Under the pieces are notes generated by a model. It saw only the letters and a list, made by a program, of their open reading frames with translations. It had not been told where the DNA came from and searched no databases. Positions 1 through 9,208 of a stretch of DNA of 34,534 bases are shown in pieces. The translations under genes and the position numbers were made by a program. Source of the stretch: Lachnospiraceae bacterium (GTDB lineage Bacteria; Bacillota; Clostridia; Lachnospirales; Lachnospiraceae); NCBI GenBank assembly GCA_024687205.1, contig JAILES010000053.1:1-34534 (forward strand), given 5' to 3'. Within the stretch, counting starts at the first letter, position 1. Every line of letters starts with the position of its first letter.

Positions 1-453
1 GTGGTCGCTAACGAGATAAAGAATCTCTCCCAGACAACAGCAGATGAGATAGAGAAGATCAATTCCATCATTGAAAAGGTCATGGACAGCGTAAAACGTC
101 TTTCGGACGAAAGTACCAAGGTCATCACCTTCTTAAGCGAAGAAGTAATGAGAGATTACGGAACGCTGGCAACACTTGCCGAGAGTTATCAGAGTGATGC
201 GGAGTTCTATGCGAACGAATCAAGTACCATAGGGGCAGGTGCAGAAGAACTTGCGGCATCAATGACAAATATAAACGGTTCACTTGAGAGACTGAACGAA
301 TCACAGAAAAATCTTAATGCTGCGATACAGTCGGTGAATGTGAGCATACAGGATATTACGGCCAACTCGGAAAAGACCGCTGAAGAAGTAACGCTTATTT
401 CCGAGAAGGCAGAAAATCTGCAGAAGACTGTAGGAACTTTCCATATATCATGA
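1..453 (+). CDS. Methyl-accepting chemotaxis protein, C-terminal fragment (cut by window edge)
   Basis: The frame is open at the left edge. The first codon, GTG, is an internal Val of the conserved V-V-A-N-E-I-K-N-L-S signalling-tip segment (compare V-V-A-D-E-I-R-K-L-A in MCPs), not a start. The 150 visible residues are the C-terminal helix of the cytoplasmic signalling hairpin, a coiled coil rich in Glu, Ser and Asn with methylation-type Glu/Ala pairs (A-E-E-L-A-A-S). In the family this part binds CheA and CheW and undergoes adaptation by methylation. No C-terminal CheR-tethering pentapeptide is seen. The stop overlaps the start of the next gene (ATGA), so the receptor is co-transcribed with the receiver/kinase genes downstream. 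Ligand domain and membrane segments lie outside the window. Confidence 0.85.
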   Translation: MVANEIKNLSQTTADEIEKINSIIEKVMDSVKRLSDESTKVITFLSEEVMRDYGTLATLAESYQSDAEFYANESSTIGAGAEELAASMTNINGSLERLNESQKNLNAAIQSVNVSIQDITANSEKTAEEVTLISEKAENLQKTVGTFHIS

Positions 454-1439
454 ACAGCATAGCCGAATTAATAAAAAAAGGTCTGCATAAAGTCACCGGA
501 AAAAGACAGGAAAGCAAAGAACAAAGCAGGAAAGAGATCGAAGGGGAATACTTTGATCTTTTTCTGTTACTGTGCGAAGAGGCAGATGCGCTTGGAGAAA
601 TATGCATCAGAAGGGAGATTGACGCGGCCTTCGATATGGCATGGGGTACACCCAAGCAGCTGTACGGAAATGTTAAGCAGATAAAAAAGCTGTTGTCTGA
701 ACTGTCAGGCAAAGCAGCGGAGCATACGGATAAGGGCAAGATAGTTTTCGGCCTGTCTTTTGAAAAAAAGGAAAACGAAGAAGACCGGGTGATGCTGACT
801 TTCAGCATAATGTGTACAGGCGACGGTATAAGCGGACAGGATCTGTCAGAACTGAATGAGCTGTTTAAAGCTGAAGGATGCAGCCTGATGACTGAAGCAG
901 TACCCGATCTCGGAGCAAAGTATTATTTTACACTGGAAACCGGGGTTGCGGCATGGGAACCGCTGGGCAGTTTTGAAAAAGCCTATAATGAAGACCTGAG
1001 AAAACGCATGACGATACGGGAAAAATTCATCTGTCCGGAAGCCTGTATACTGATAGTAGATGATAATCCGATGAATCTTGAAGTGATAAAGAGTCTGTTA
1101 GAAACCACGAAGATAAAGATCGATACGGCAGAAAGCGGTGACGAGGGCATAGCCAAAGCAGCAGAAAAGAAATATGACCTGATATTTCTTGACCATATGA
1201 TGCCTGATAAGGACGGCATTGAAACCCTGCGTGAGATGTGCGGTGAAGAAGGAAAAAAGGATACGGTAATGGTATGTCTGACGGCCAATGCCATTTCCGG
1301 TGCAAAAAGATGGTATCTTTCGGAAGGGTTTGATGATTATCTTGCCAAACCGGTCAGTGCGGAAAGAATGGAAGAGATATTGCTTAAGTATCTGCCTGAC
1401 GAAAAAGTGATAATGGGAACAGAGGTTTATAATGGATAA
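450..1439 (+). CDS. Degenerate histidine-kinase ATPase domain fused to a receiver domain (pseudo-kinase response regulator)
   Basis: 329 residues, start ATG in an ATGA overlap with the chemotaxis receptor gene. The C-terminal half (about 198-320) is an intact receiver: acidic pair D204-D205, phosphoacceptor D248 in F-L-D-H-M-M-P, the L-T-A-N signature and the conserved Lys in L-A-K-P-V. Residues about 30-170 align by eye with the HATPase domain of the next gene's kinase (shared P-K-x-L-x-G-x-V-x-x-I-K and Y-F-T-L-x-x-x-V-x-x-W-E blocks). However, the two N-box Asn are E84 and K88, the G1 Asp is C122, and the ATP lid with the G2 box is deleted. There is no phosphoacceptor His and no membrane segment. 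By family knowledge it should not bind ATP or autophosphorylate; it may act as a receiver docking to the neighbouring kinases (inference). It probably arose by duplication of the downstream gene. Confidence 0.8.
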   Translation: MNSIAELIKKGLHKVTGKRQESKEQSRKEIEGEYFDLFLLLCEEADALGEICIRREIDAAFDMAWGTPKQLYGNVKQIKKLLSELSGKAAEHTDKGKIVFGLSFEKKENEEDRVMLTFSIMCTGDGISGQDLSELNELFKAEGCSLMTEAVPDLGAKYYFTLETGVAAWEPLGSFEKAYNEDLRKRMTIREKFICPEACILIVDDNPMNLEVIKSLLETTKIKIDTAESGDEGIAKAAEKKYDLIFLDHMMPDKDGIETLREMCGEEGKKDTVMVCLTANAISGAKRWYLSEGFDDYLAKPVSAERMEEILLKYLPDEKVIMGTEVYNG

Positions 1440-3660
1440 GAAGGAGCAGCTGATAGCCCAGGGCAATATATCGGATTTTGACAGCTTTCTTGTCGAAAAC
1501 CGAAGGATGATCAACGAACAGTTTAATAAGGTGTTGTTTTGCTGTATCTTTGCGGGACCTTTTATAGCTGTTGCCGTGGGAATGAAGGTGTTCCCGGGAG
1601 TGACTTATTATACGGCACTGTTCATATCCCTGTTCATGGGGACGTTGACACTGCTGCACAGGCAGATGATGAAAAGATCCGCCAATTCCATGTTCACTTC
1701 GATCATCGCACTGTTTGCCATTGATGTGCTGCTGGTGGTTATGGACAGCGCACATCTGACTATTTATATAACCTGGTTTCTTGTACCCCTTCTTGCTTTG
1801 CAGTTCTGCGATTTTAATCTTTATTCCCTTGCGGTTGTGATCAATTACGGTTTCATGGTCTTTGCTACCTGGAACATGTCTTCTTATTTCGCAGAGCGCA
1901 GACTGGATGTGGAAACACCCTATGCCTATTTTGCCAGCCGCCTCGGAGGACTGACCATAGAGACTATAGTAATGATAGTTGCGGGGTACAGCTTAAGTAA
2001 CATCATGTCTAACCACTATAAAAGCCTGATCGAACAATATAAAAATCTGAAAAGAGAGAAGGATGTATCCGAGCGTGCCATTGCTGCAAGTGAAGCAAAA
2101 TCCGCGTTTCTTTCAAATATGTCTCATGAGATAAGGACTCCCATGAATGCAGTACTCGGTATGAATGAGATGATACTGAGAGAGTGCAGCGATAATGATA
2201 TCCTGGCATATTCGGAAGGCATAAAAGTGGCGGGAGGAACTCTGTTAGGTATCATAAACGATATCCTTGATTTCTCAAAGATTGAGGCCGGAAAGCTTGA
2301 GATCATCCCGGTTGAATATGATCTGTCTTCGGTGATCAACGATCTGGTGAACATGATACAGAAAAGAGTTGATGAAAAAGGACTTAAGCTTGTCCTTGAT
2401 GTTGACAGCGATATTCCTAAGCTGCTGCGTGGTGATGATGTCAGGATCAAGCAGGTGATCACCAATATACTGACCAATGCGGTTAAGTATACGGAGAAGG
2501 GCAGTATCACCTTTTCGATAAGATATGAAAAGCTCGAAGCAGAGTCTGACAGCGTACTTCTGAAAGTTGCGGTAAAGGATACTGGCATAGGCATTAAAAA
2601 AGAAGATCTGGAAAAGATCTTTACCGAATTCGAACGTGTCGATGAAATGCGTAACAGGAGCATAGAAGGCACCGGACTCGGAATGAGCATATGCAGGAAG
2701 CTTCTGCAGATGATGGGCTCCGACCTTAAGGTCGAGAGCATGTACGGTCTGGGCTCGAAGTTTTATTTTACGTTGAAACAGGAAGTTGTAAAATGGGAAG
2801 AAATGGGGGATTATGAAAAATCCTACAGAACGCTTATCAGTGAAAAGAAAAAATATAAGGTCAGTTTCACTGCGCCGGATGCCGAAGTGCTGATAGCAGA
2901 TGACAATGCCATGAACCTGATGGTATTTAAGAGTCTGCTGAAAGAAACAAAAGTAAAGGTCGATATGGCAGAGCGGGGGGAAGAGGCACTGCGTATGGCC
3001 TGTAAGAAAAAATATGATCTGCTTTTCTTTGATCATATGATGCCGGAGATGGACGGTATCGAACTGCTTCATGAGCTGCGTAAGAGGGGAGGACTCAGCA
3101 TGTCCGCTCCTGCTGTATGTCTTACGGCAAATGCAATATCGGGTGCGAGAGAAAAATATATCTCCGAAGGTTTTGATGATTATCTGACAAAGCCGATAGA
3201 TACCGAAAGACTTGAAGAACTGTTCCGCGTATATCTGCCTCCGGAAAAGATAGGGAAGGCGGAAGCGGCGGAAAGAACTCTTGAGGAGCCGCTTCCTGCA
3301 GAGCTTAAAGCACTCTCGGATAAAGGCCTGCTGAATGTGGAAAAAGGAATAGAAAACAGCGGATCAGTGAAGGCTTATCTGTCGGTGATCGGAACTTTCT
3401 GTTCAAGCCTTGATGAAAACATGGAAGCACTGAAAAAGTTCATTTCCGAAAAAGACCTGAAAAACTATACTATAAGAGTTCATGCGCTTAAGAGTTCCGC
3501 ACTGATAATCGGAGCCGCCGAACTGGCAGATAAAGCTTTAAAACTTGAGGAAGCCGGGAAGCGCGGAGATGAAGGATTCATTAATGACAATAACGCAGGG
3601 TTTATGCAGGCATTATCGGATGCAGGCGAAAAGCTCAGTGAAGTATCGGGAGCAGGCTGA
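1432..3660 (+). CDS. Membrane hybrid histidine kinase (HisKA-HATPase-REC-HPt)
   Basis: 742 residues; ATG overlaps the end of the preceding gene by 8 nt. Residues about 30-200 hold several hydrophobic membrane helices with short loops, so sensing is probably within or near the membrane. Then come a HisKA dimerisation domain with phosphoacceptor H232 (N-M-S-H-E-I-R-T-P), a complete HATPase (N-box I-L-T-N-A-V-K, G1 D-T-G-I-G-I, G2 G-T-G-L-G-M), a receiver with D534 (F-F-D-H-M-M-P), and a C-terminal HPt domain with H684 (V-H-A-L-K-S-S). All steps of a His-Asp-His relay are therefore in one chain. No separate DNA-binding output regulator is visible in this operon. The signal sensed cannot be read from the sequence. 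Confidence 0.92.
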   Translation: MDKKEQLIAQGNISDFDSFLVENRRMINEQFNKVLFCCIFAGPFIAVAVGMKVFPGVTYYTALFISLFMGTLTLLHRQMMKRSANSMFTSIIALFAIDVLLVVMDSAHLTIYITWFLVPLLALQFCDFNLYSLAVVINYGFMVFATWNMSSYFAERRLDVETPYAYFASRLGGLTIETIVMIVAGYSLSNIMSNHYKSLIEQYKNLKREKDVSERAIAASEAKSAFLSNMSHEIRTPMNAVLGMNEMILRECSDNDILAYSEGIKVAGGTLLGIINDILDFSKIEAGKLEIIPVEYDLSSVINDLVNMIQKRVDEKGLKLVLDVDSDIPKLLRGDDVRIKQVITNILTNAVKYTEKGSITFSIRYEKLEAESDSVLLKVAVKDTGIGIKKEDLEKIFTEFERVDEMRNRSIEGTGLGMSICRKLLQMMGSDLKVESMYGLGSKFYFTLKQEVVKWEEMGDYEKSYRTLISEKKKYKVSFTAPDAEVLIADDNAMNLMVFKSLLKETKVKVDMAERGEEALRMACKKKYDLLFFDHMMPEMDGIELLHELRKRGGLSMSAPAVCLTANAISGAREKYISEGFDDYLTKPIDTERLEELFRVYLPPEKIGKAEAAERTLEEPLPAELKALSDKGLLNVEKGIENSGSVKAYLSVIGTFCSSLDENMEALKKFISEKDLKNYTIRVHALKSSALIIGAAELADKALKLEEAGKRGDEGFINDNNAGFMQALSDAGEKLSEVSGAG

Positions 3661-3680
3661 TAACAAGGGGACAGGGAAAT

Positions 3681-6239
3681 ATGGAAAAAGCTAATAAGAA
3701 AAAAGATTATTTCGGCGCATCGCATCTGGCCATACTGTTCTGTTACACCGTGTTTTCAGTTGCGCTGATCGGAGAGGCCCTGCTGCTTGGATGGGAAAAA
3801 TGGGCGCTGATACCGGTGACCCTCGGTGTGGTGTCAGCATGGTTCATCCATATCAGACAGGCATTTACCGCCGAAATGAGAGTATGGATATATTCCATAC
3901 TGATGATGATACTGTCTTTCTTCTACGGTGTCCATCTTACAAGTACCTTTGATCTGGGTTTTGTCATGGCACTGCTTATCCTTATCCTTGTTTCAACGGG
4001 TATCGCAGGTGTGATAACCCTCGCACAGAGCACTTATTATGTGGTGCTGGCATATGACGTGATACAGATGATGAATGAGGGATATGAGTTTGACGGTCTT
4101 ATGATCACAAGAACATTGCTTCATCTTGTGGTGATCACTTTCTTCTGCTATTTCGCGCGCGGCATAATAAAAAAATGGAACAGTATAATGGAAGCATCCG
4201 AAGCGGAAAACGCTGCGCTGGCAGAGAATACCGAAAAGCTGAATGATTTCCTCGCTAACATTTCACATGAACTCCGTACACCGATAAATGCCGTGATAGG
4301 TCTGACGGGGATATGTATAGAAAAGGAAGATGACGAGGAGATAAAACGTAATCTGCTGCTGGTCAGTGAAGCGGGAAAGCGGGTCGGAGATCATATCGAT
4401 GATATTCTGGATCATTCCGAGATAGATATGCATTCACTGGTGGTAAACAATGAAGAATACATGCTGTCTTCGATGCTTAACGATATCGTGACCGAGATCT
4501 CTCCGCACCGCGCTGCCAATACCGAACTTGTGATAGATGTGGATCCCACGATTCCCGCCGTGATGAGCAGTGATATAGGAAAACTTAAAAAGATACTTAA
4601 GCACCTTATCGATAACGGGCTTAAGTATACCAAAGAAGGCGGCGTGTATGTACATATCACTTCCGAGGAACGTGATTACGGTATCAATCTGTTGATAGAG
4701 GTGAAGGATACCGGTATAGGAATGAGCAATATAGAGATGGAGAAGGTACTCGACAGTTTCTATCAGGCTGATTCGGGAAGATCCAGATCCACCAGTGGTC
4801 TGGGACTGGGACTCTCCATAGTCAACGGTTTTACCACGAAACTGAACGGTTTCCTTACTCTTGAAAGTGAGGAAGGTACAGGTACTACGGTACGAGTCAG
4901 CATACCGCAGAAGATAGTCGATCCGGAAGGATGCATGAGCCTGCGTAAACCGGAACGTCTGGTGGTGGGCGCCTATCTTCATTTTGAGAAATATGACAAT
5001 CCGGATGTCAGGTCGTTTTATAATCTGATGATCAAGGATATGGTCCTCGGACTTAATGTGATGCTGCAGCGTGCGGACAATCTTGAAGCCTTTAAGAAAC
5101 TGGTGAAAGCAGTTCATTTCACCCATATCATCGTGGGTAAGGAAGAGTATGAAGAAGATCCGCAGTTTATGAACGAGATCGCGAAGGACAGTCTGGTAGC
5201 GGTAGTTGCGGATGATTCCTTTGTGATACCGGAGAATGCCAATATCAAGCTGATCAGAAAACCTTTCTACTGTTTCCCTGTGATCTCTTTCCTGAATGCG
5301 GATCCCGGTGATTACGGCAAAGACGAAGGAAAACTGTATGCAAGGGGAGTAAGAGCTCTTGTGGTAGATGACGAGCCCATGAACCACATGGTTGCCAGGG
5401 AGATACTCGATAATTACGGAATGGAAGTTTTTACCGCTTCTTCGGGAGAGGCTGCCATTGATTTTATCCATGAGCATGATACCGATATCATCTTCATGGA
5501 CCATATGATGCCGGGTATGGACGGAGTCGAAGCCATGAAGCGTATCAGGGCGATATACGGAAAACAGAAGAAAGATGTACCCATAGTGGCACTCACCGCC
5601 AACGCCGTCAGTACGGCAAGAGAGATGTTCATCAAAGAAGGTTTTGATGCGTTCCTTGCTAAACCCATTGAAATAAGCGAACTGGAGAGGATAATGAAAA
5701 AAGTCCTGCCCAAGTCGGCGCTTACAGTTGAAACAGCGGTAATAGAAGAGAAGGCCGCAGAGGAAAGAAGTGCAGTTGAAGAAAAAGCTGATGGCGAAGA
5801 CTTTTTCGGACAACTGCGTAAGCTGAATATGGATCCGGAAACGGGACTGCATTACTGCCAGAATGATCGGGATTTCTACAAGCAGCTGCTGGAACAGTAT
5901 GCGAAGGATGCACCGCAGAAGATCAGCGATGCGAAGGAGAGTTTTAAGAAGGGGGATCTGCGTAACTATGAGATAACAGTGCATTCGGTAAAGAGCACTT
6001 CAAAAATGATAGGCTGCATGAGCCTTTACAATAAAATGTTTGAGCTGGAAAAAGCCGCGAAGTCAGGGCTTGAAGATAAGATCCGCAAAGAAGACGGCGC
6101 AGCAATGGATGAGTATAAGAGGCTTGCAGACGGTTTAGCGGAGTGCCTCGGTATAACTCTCAGCGAACAGAAGAAAGATGGATCCGATGAGGGAGAGCTG
6201 ATAATGGAATTCGGCCCTGAGGGAGGAGATGCGTCATGA
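3681..6239 (+). CDS. Membrane hybrid histidine kinase with an extra pseudo-receiver (HisKA-HATPase-pseudoREC-REC-HPt)
   Basis: 852 residues, ATG preceded by a purine-rich AAGGGGACAGGGA ribosome site. Roughly the first 170 residues form membrane helices. The HisKA His is H196 (N-I-S-H-E-L-R-T-P), followed by a full HATPase (N-box I-D-N-G-L-K-Y, D-T-G-I-G-M, G-L-G-L-G-L-S). Residues about 426-535 have the length and strand pattern of a receiver and keep a K527-P-F element, but the phosphoacceptor position (I-I-V-G-K-E) has no Asp, so this looks like a pseudo-receiver. The following receiver is intact, with D607 (F-M-D-H-M-M-P). The C-terminal HPt has H768 (V-H-S-V-K-S-T). The stop overlaps the next gene's start (ATGA), so the two are translationally coupled. 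Confidence 0.9.
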   Translation: MEKANKKKDYFGASHLAILFCYTVFSVALIGEALLLGWEKWALIPVTLGVVSAWFIHIRQAFTAEMRVWIYSILMMILSFFYGVHLTSTFDLGFVMALLILILVSTGIAGVITLAQSTYYVVLAYDVIQMMNEGYEFDGLMITRTLLHLVVITFFCYFARGIIKKWNSIMEASEAENAALAENTEKLNDFLANISHELRTPINAVIGLTGICIEKEDDEEIKRNLLLVSEAGKRVGDHIDDILDHSEIDMHSLVVNNEEYMLSSMLNDIVTEISPHRAANTELVIDVDPTIPAVMSSDIGKLKKILKHLIDNGLKYTKEGGVYVHITSEERDYGINLLIEVKDTGIGMSNIEMEKVLDSFYQADSGRSRSTSGLGLGLSIVNGFTTKLNGFLTLESEEGTGTTVRVSIPQKIVDPEGCMSLRKPERLVVGAYLHFEKYDNPDVRSFYNLMIKDMVLGLNVMLQRADNLEAFKKLVKAVHFTHIIVGKEEYEEDPQFMNEIAKDSLVAVVADDSFVIPENANIKLIRKPFYCFPVISFLNADPGDYGKDEGKLYARGVRALVVDDEPMNHMVAREILDNYGMEVFTASSGEAAIDFIHEHDTDIIFMDHMMPGMDGVEAMKRIRAIYGKQKKDVPIVALTANAVSTAREMFIKEGFDAFLAKPIEISELERIMKKVLPKSALTVETAVIEEKAAEERSAVEEKADGEDFFGQLRKLNMDPETGLHYCQNDRDFYKQLLEQYAKDAPQKISDAKESFKKGDLRNYEITVHSVKSTSKMIGCMSLYNKMFELEKAAKSGLEDKIRKEDGAAMDEYKRLADGLAECLGITLSEQKKDGSDEGELIMEFGPEGGDAS

Positions 6240-8977
6240 AAAACTTTTTCGATTATATCTTTCGCCCAAAAAAAAATCCCAGATATGAAGCTTTGAGAAA
6301 ATACGGGATACAGGAGTCGATCAATACATCAATGATCGTGGGACCCGCGATCATCCTGGCAATGTGTGCCTGCCTGCTGTTTTCTTTTATCCGGCCTGAC
6401 TCCTATGCAGAAGAAGCCTTTATAGCCGAGTACAGATATTCATACGCAGCCATGGCAATCGCCATTGCTATATATATGATCATACTCCTGGTATTTAAAA
6501 GAAGGTTCGATGATAACTATAAGAAGATACCTGCGCTCAACAGTATCACCGTGACGCTGATCATCGCCTGGTCCATCAGGATGATCATTCTTGATAATAT
6601 CGCCTATGGCGGAGTGGATGCGATGCTGTATATGATCGTTTCCTTCTGTATACCTTTCTGTTTTTATCTTGATGCAAGGATATACCTGCTGCTGACGGGA
6701 GCAGCGGATCTGATAGTGCTGGGTATGTATCTGAATGAGGGAACGGACAGCGCTGCCAGCGGGAGCAACTTCAGGGATTTCGCAATCTTTGTTGCGGTAC
6801 AGCTGATACTGGGATGTCTGACTTCATATCTGAAACATATGATGCGTCAGCAACTGCTGGAGAAAGAAGAACAGGGAGAACAGATAAAGCAGCTGAACGA
6901 AGCCCAGAGCCGATTCTTCTCGAATATGAGTCATGAGATAAGAACGCCGATCAACACGATAATCGGTCTCAATGAAATGATACTCCGACAGAATGCCTCC
7001 GAAGAGATCAACGAAGATGCGCAGAACATACAGGCTGCCAGCCGCATGCTGCTGCATCTGATCAACGACATACTTGACATGTCCAAATTCGAATCCGGTC
7101 AGATGAAACTTAACAATGCAGCTTACCATACCGGTGACATGCTGTCCGACATAGTGGGTATGCTGTGGATAAAAGCAAGGGAAAAGAATCTGGCTTTCCA
7201 TGTGGATATATCTCCGGAACTTCCTTCCGAGCTGTACGGAGATGAAGTAAGGATCAAGCAGGTTCTGATCAATATACTGAACAATGCGATAAAGTATACC
7301 AGTGAAGGATATGTGAGACTTGCGATACAGTGTGAACGTGATAATGAGGGCGGTGCACTGGTTACTTACTCTGTGAGCGATACCGGAATGGGTATAAAGA
7401 AAGAGAGCATACCCCATCTGTTTACGGCTTTTAAAAGAGTGGATGAAGCCAGGAACCGTTATATAGAAGGGACCGGGCTGGGACTGTCCATAGTCAAGAA
7501 CCTTACGGATCTGATGGGCGGAAAGATAAGTGTCAATTCCATATATACAAAAGGTTCTACTTTCATGATCACCATTCCGCAGAAGATAATCAATGATGAA
7601 CCGGTGGGCGAGCTGGATATGGAAGATCATCACAGCAGATCACATGCGGAACATGAATATGTGGAATCCTTTGAAGCTCCCGAGGCAAAAGTGCTGGTAG
7701 TCGATGACACCGTCGCGAACCTTATGGTGGTGGAAAAGCTTCTGAAAGAGACCAAACTTACGGTAGACACCTCCGAGTCAGGCCCGGAAGCTTTAAAGAA
7801 AACACTTGAGAAACATTATGATGTGATACTTATGGATCACAAGATGCCGGGGATGGACGGCGTAGAATGCATGCATGCTATAAGGGATCAGGCAGGCGGT
7901 TACTGCCATGATTCGCGGATAATCGCGCTTACTGCAAATGCCGGCAGTGATAACGAGAGCATGTATGCCAGGGAAGGTTTTGACGGATATCTGATGAAAC
8001 CGGTAACCGGAGAAGAACTGGAAAACACGGTATACCGTATGCTTCCGAAGAGCCTGATCACTTCGACACATACCGCCCAGTCACTTGAAGAAGAAAGTAT
8101 AGAGTGGATACGTGATCACAAGAAAAAAACAGCGGTCAGGATAAGTGCCGGAAGTGTTGCCGATATACCTGCAGTTCTGCAGTCAAGATACGGGATAGCC
8201 GTAATACCTCATATAGTAAGGACACAGGATGGAGTGTTCAAAGACGGTATAGAGATAGAGCCAAACGGTCTGCTGGCCTATATGGCGGATCCGACGGCCC
8301 TTGCAAAGTCTGAACCGCCTATGCCCGAACAGCTTGAAAAATTCTTTTCGGCTCAGCTGGACGAGGCGAATAACATCATATATGTGTCACTTTCCTCAGG
8401 ATTGGAAGAAGGAGAATATCCCAGGATAAGCGAAGTGGCCGAGGATTTCGGAAATGTGAGTGTGGTGGATTCGGGACATCTTTCCAGCGGACTGGGACTC
8501 ATGGCAATAGAAGCGGCCAGACTTGCAAACGAGGGTATGTCTTATGAAAACATTATTTCAAGACTGGAAAGAATGAGGGGGCATATACATACGACTTTTA
8601 TAGTGGACACCCTGGATTTCCTGGTAAGACAGAAACTGGTGAGCGCAAGTATGGGCAGCATGGCCGATGCTTTTATGGTCCATCCCGTAGTTGCTCTTAA
8701 GAAGGGCAAAATGAAAGTGTCAAAGGTATATTTCGGATCAAGAGAGCAGGCATGGGAAAGATATATCGCAAATGCCTTTAATGTTCCGGGTAAGATAGAT
8801 ACGCGTATGCTGTTTATAACCTATGTGGGAATGACCACAAGGGAACTGGAAAAGGTTAAGGAAATGGCAGAGAAATATATGAGCTTTGACGAAGTATTCA
8901 TACAGAAAGCATCGCCCACCATAGCAGCAAACTGCGGCCCGGGAACTTTCGGCTTATTATTCTATACGGAATACTGA
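6236..8977 (+). CDS. Membrane hybrid histidine kinase fused to a C-terminal DegV (fatty-acid-binding) domain
   Basis: 913 residues, ATGA overlap with the previous kinase. Hydrophobic helices span about residues 30-200. HisKA has H233 (N-M-S-H-E-I-R-T-P); HATPase has I-L-N-N-A-I-K, D-T-G-M-G-I and G-T-G-L-G-L; the receiver has D534 (L-M-D-H-K-M-P-G-M-D-G). In place of an HPt, residues about 630-913 read as a complete DegV domain: Y-G-I-A-V-I-P-H, F-K-D-G-I-E-I, Y-V-S-L-S-S-G-L, V-V-D-S-G-H-L-S-S-G-L-G-L, F-I-V-D-T-L-D-F-L and the terminal C-G-P-G-T-F-G-L-L-F. DegV/FakB proteins bind a fatty acid with its carboxylate held by Ser/Thr; the Ser pair in L-S-S-G-L is kept, while the usual T-S-Q-P motif is S-E-P-P. 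A role in sensing acyl chains is inference. It is the last gene of the operon, and no terminator hairpin is visible after it. Confidence 0.88.
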   Translation: MKNFFDYIFRPKKNPRYEALRKYGIQESINTSMIVGPAIILAMCACLLFSFIRPDSYAEEAFIAEYRYSYAAMAIAIAIYMIILLVFKRRFDDNYKKIPALNSITVTLIIAWSIRMIILDNIAYGGVDAMLYMIVSFCIPFCFYLDARIYLLLTGAADLIVLGMYLNEGTDSAASGSNFRDFAIFVAVQLILGCLTSYLKHMMRQQLLEKEEQGEQIKQLNEAQSRFFSNMSHEIRTPINTIIGLNEMILRQNASEEINEDAQNIQAASRMLLHLINDILDMSKFESGQMKLNNAAYHTGDMLSDIVGMLWIKAREKNLAFHVDISPELPSELYGDEVRIKQVLINILNNAIKYTSEGYVRLAIQCERDNEGGALVTYSVSDTGMGIKKESIPHLFTAFKRVDEARNRYIEGTGLGLSIVKNLTDLMGGKISVNSIYTKGSTFMITIPQKIINDEPVGELDMEDHHSRSHAEHEYVESFEAPEAKVLVVDDTVANLMVVEKLLKETKLTVDTSESGPEALKKTLEKHYDVILMDHKMPGMDGVECMHAIRDQAGGYCHDSRIIALTANAGSDNESMYAREGFDGYLMKPVTGEELENTVYRMLPKSLITSTHTAQSLEEESIEWIRDHKKKTAVRISAGSVADIPAVLQSRYGIAVIPHIVRTQDGVFKDGIEIEPNGLLAYMADPTALAKSEPPMPEQLEKFFSAQLDEANNIIYVSLSSGLEEGEYPRISEVAEDFGNVSVVDSGHLSSGLGLMAIEAARLANEGMSYENIISRLERMRGHIHTTFIVDTLDFLVRQKLVSASMGSMADAFMVHPVVALKKGKMKVSKVYFGSREQAWERYIANAFNVPGKIDTRMLFITYVGMTTRELEKVKEMAEKYMSFDEVFIQKASPTIAANCGPGTFGLLFYTEY

Positions 8978-9025
8978 AATACAGTGAAACCTGCGGAATG
9001 ATAATGAAATATCTTTGTAAGTAAA

Positions 9026-9109
9026 TGCCGGCGACCGGGGTCGAACCGGTACGATGTCGCCATCACGGGATTTTAAGTCCCGCGCGTCTGCCAATTCCGC
9101 CACGCCGGC
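9026..9109 (-). tRNA. tRNA-Leu (anticodon TAA)
   Basis: On the minus strand the sequence folds as a class II tRNA. The 7-bp acceptor stem GCCGGCG/CGCCGGC encloses a D arm with GGCGGAATTGGCAGACGC, the anticodon stem CGGGA/TCCCG with loop CTTAAAA (anticodon TAA), a variable arm TGGCGACATCGT, and a T arm ACCGGTTCGACCCCGGT. The discriminator is A and CCA is not encoded. Length 84 nt fits tRNA-Leu. Confidence 0.96.
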
Positions 9110-9122
9110 ATAAACCTATACC

Positions 9123-9150
9123 ATTATACAAAAAATGAGGTAAATGTCAA
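9123..9150 (-). promoter_or_regulatory. Promoter for tRNA-Leu
   Basis: On the minus strand there is TTGACA (9145-9150), a 16-nt spacer and TATAAT (9123-9128), both perfect sigma-A consensus boxes. Transcription would begin near 9116, just upstream of the tRNA 5' end at 9109. Confidence 0.85.
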
Positions 9151-9157
9151 GAAAGTG

Positions 9158-9166
9158 TGGTAGAAT
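9158..9166 (+). promoter_or_regulatory. Extended -10 promoter for the NAGPA lipoprotein/mtaD operon
   Basis: TGGTAGAAT is an extended -10 element (TGn followed by TAGAAT). It places transcription start near 9173, back-to-back with the tRNA-Leu promoter. No good -35 box is visible. A start near 9173 leaves almost no leader for the ATG at 9182 and supports the ATG at 9209. Confidence 0.45.
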
Positions 9167-9208
9167 ACTATGGCGTAAAACATGACCATATTTCGGAAGG
9201 TTTGGACT

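Noticed and set aside
4434..5984. Long minus-strand open frame (516 codons) opposite the second hybrid kinase
   Set aside because: It lies antisense to clear HATPase and receiver motifs, has no recognisable domain, and its composition is that of a shadow frame.
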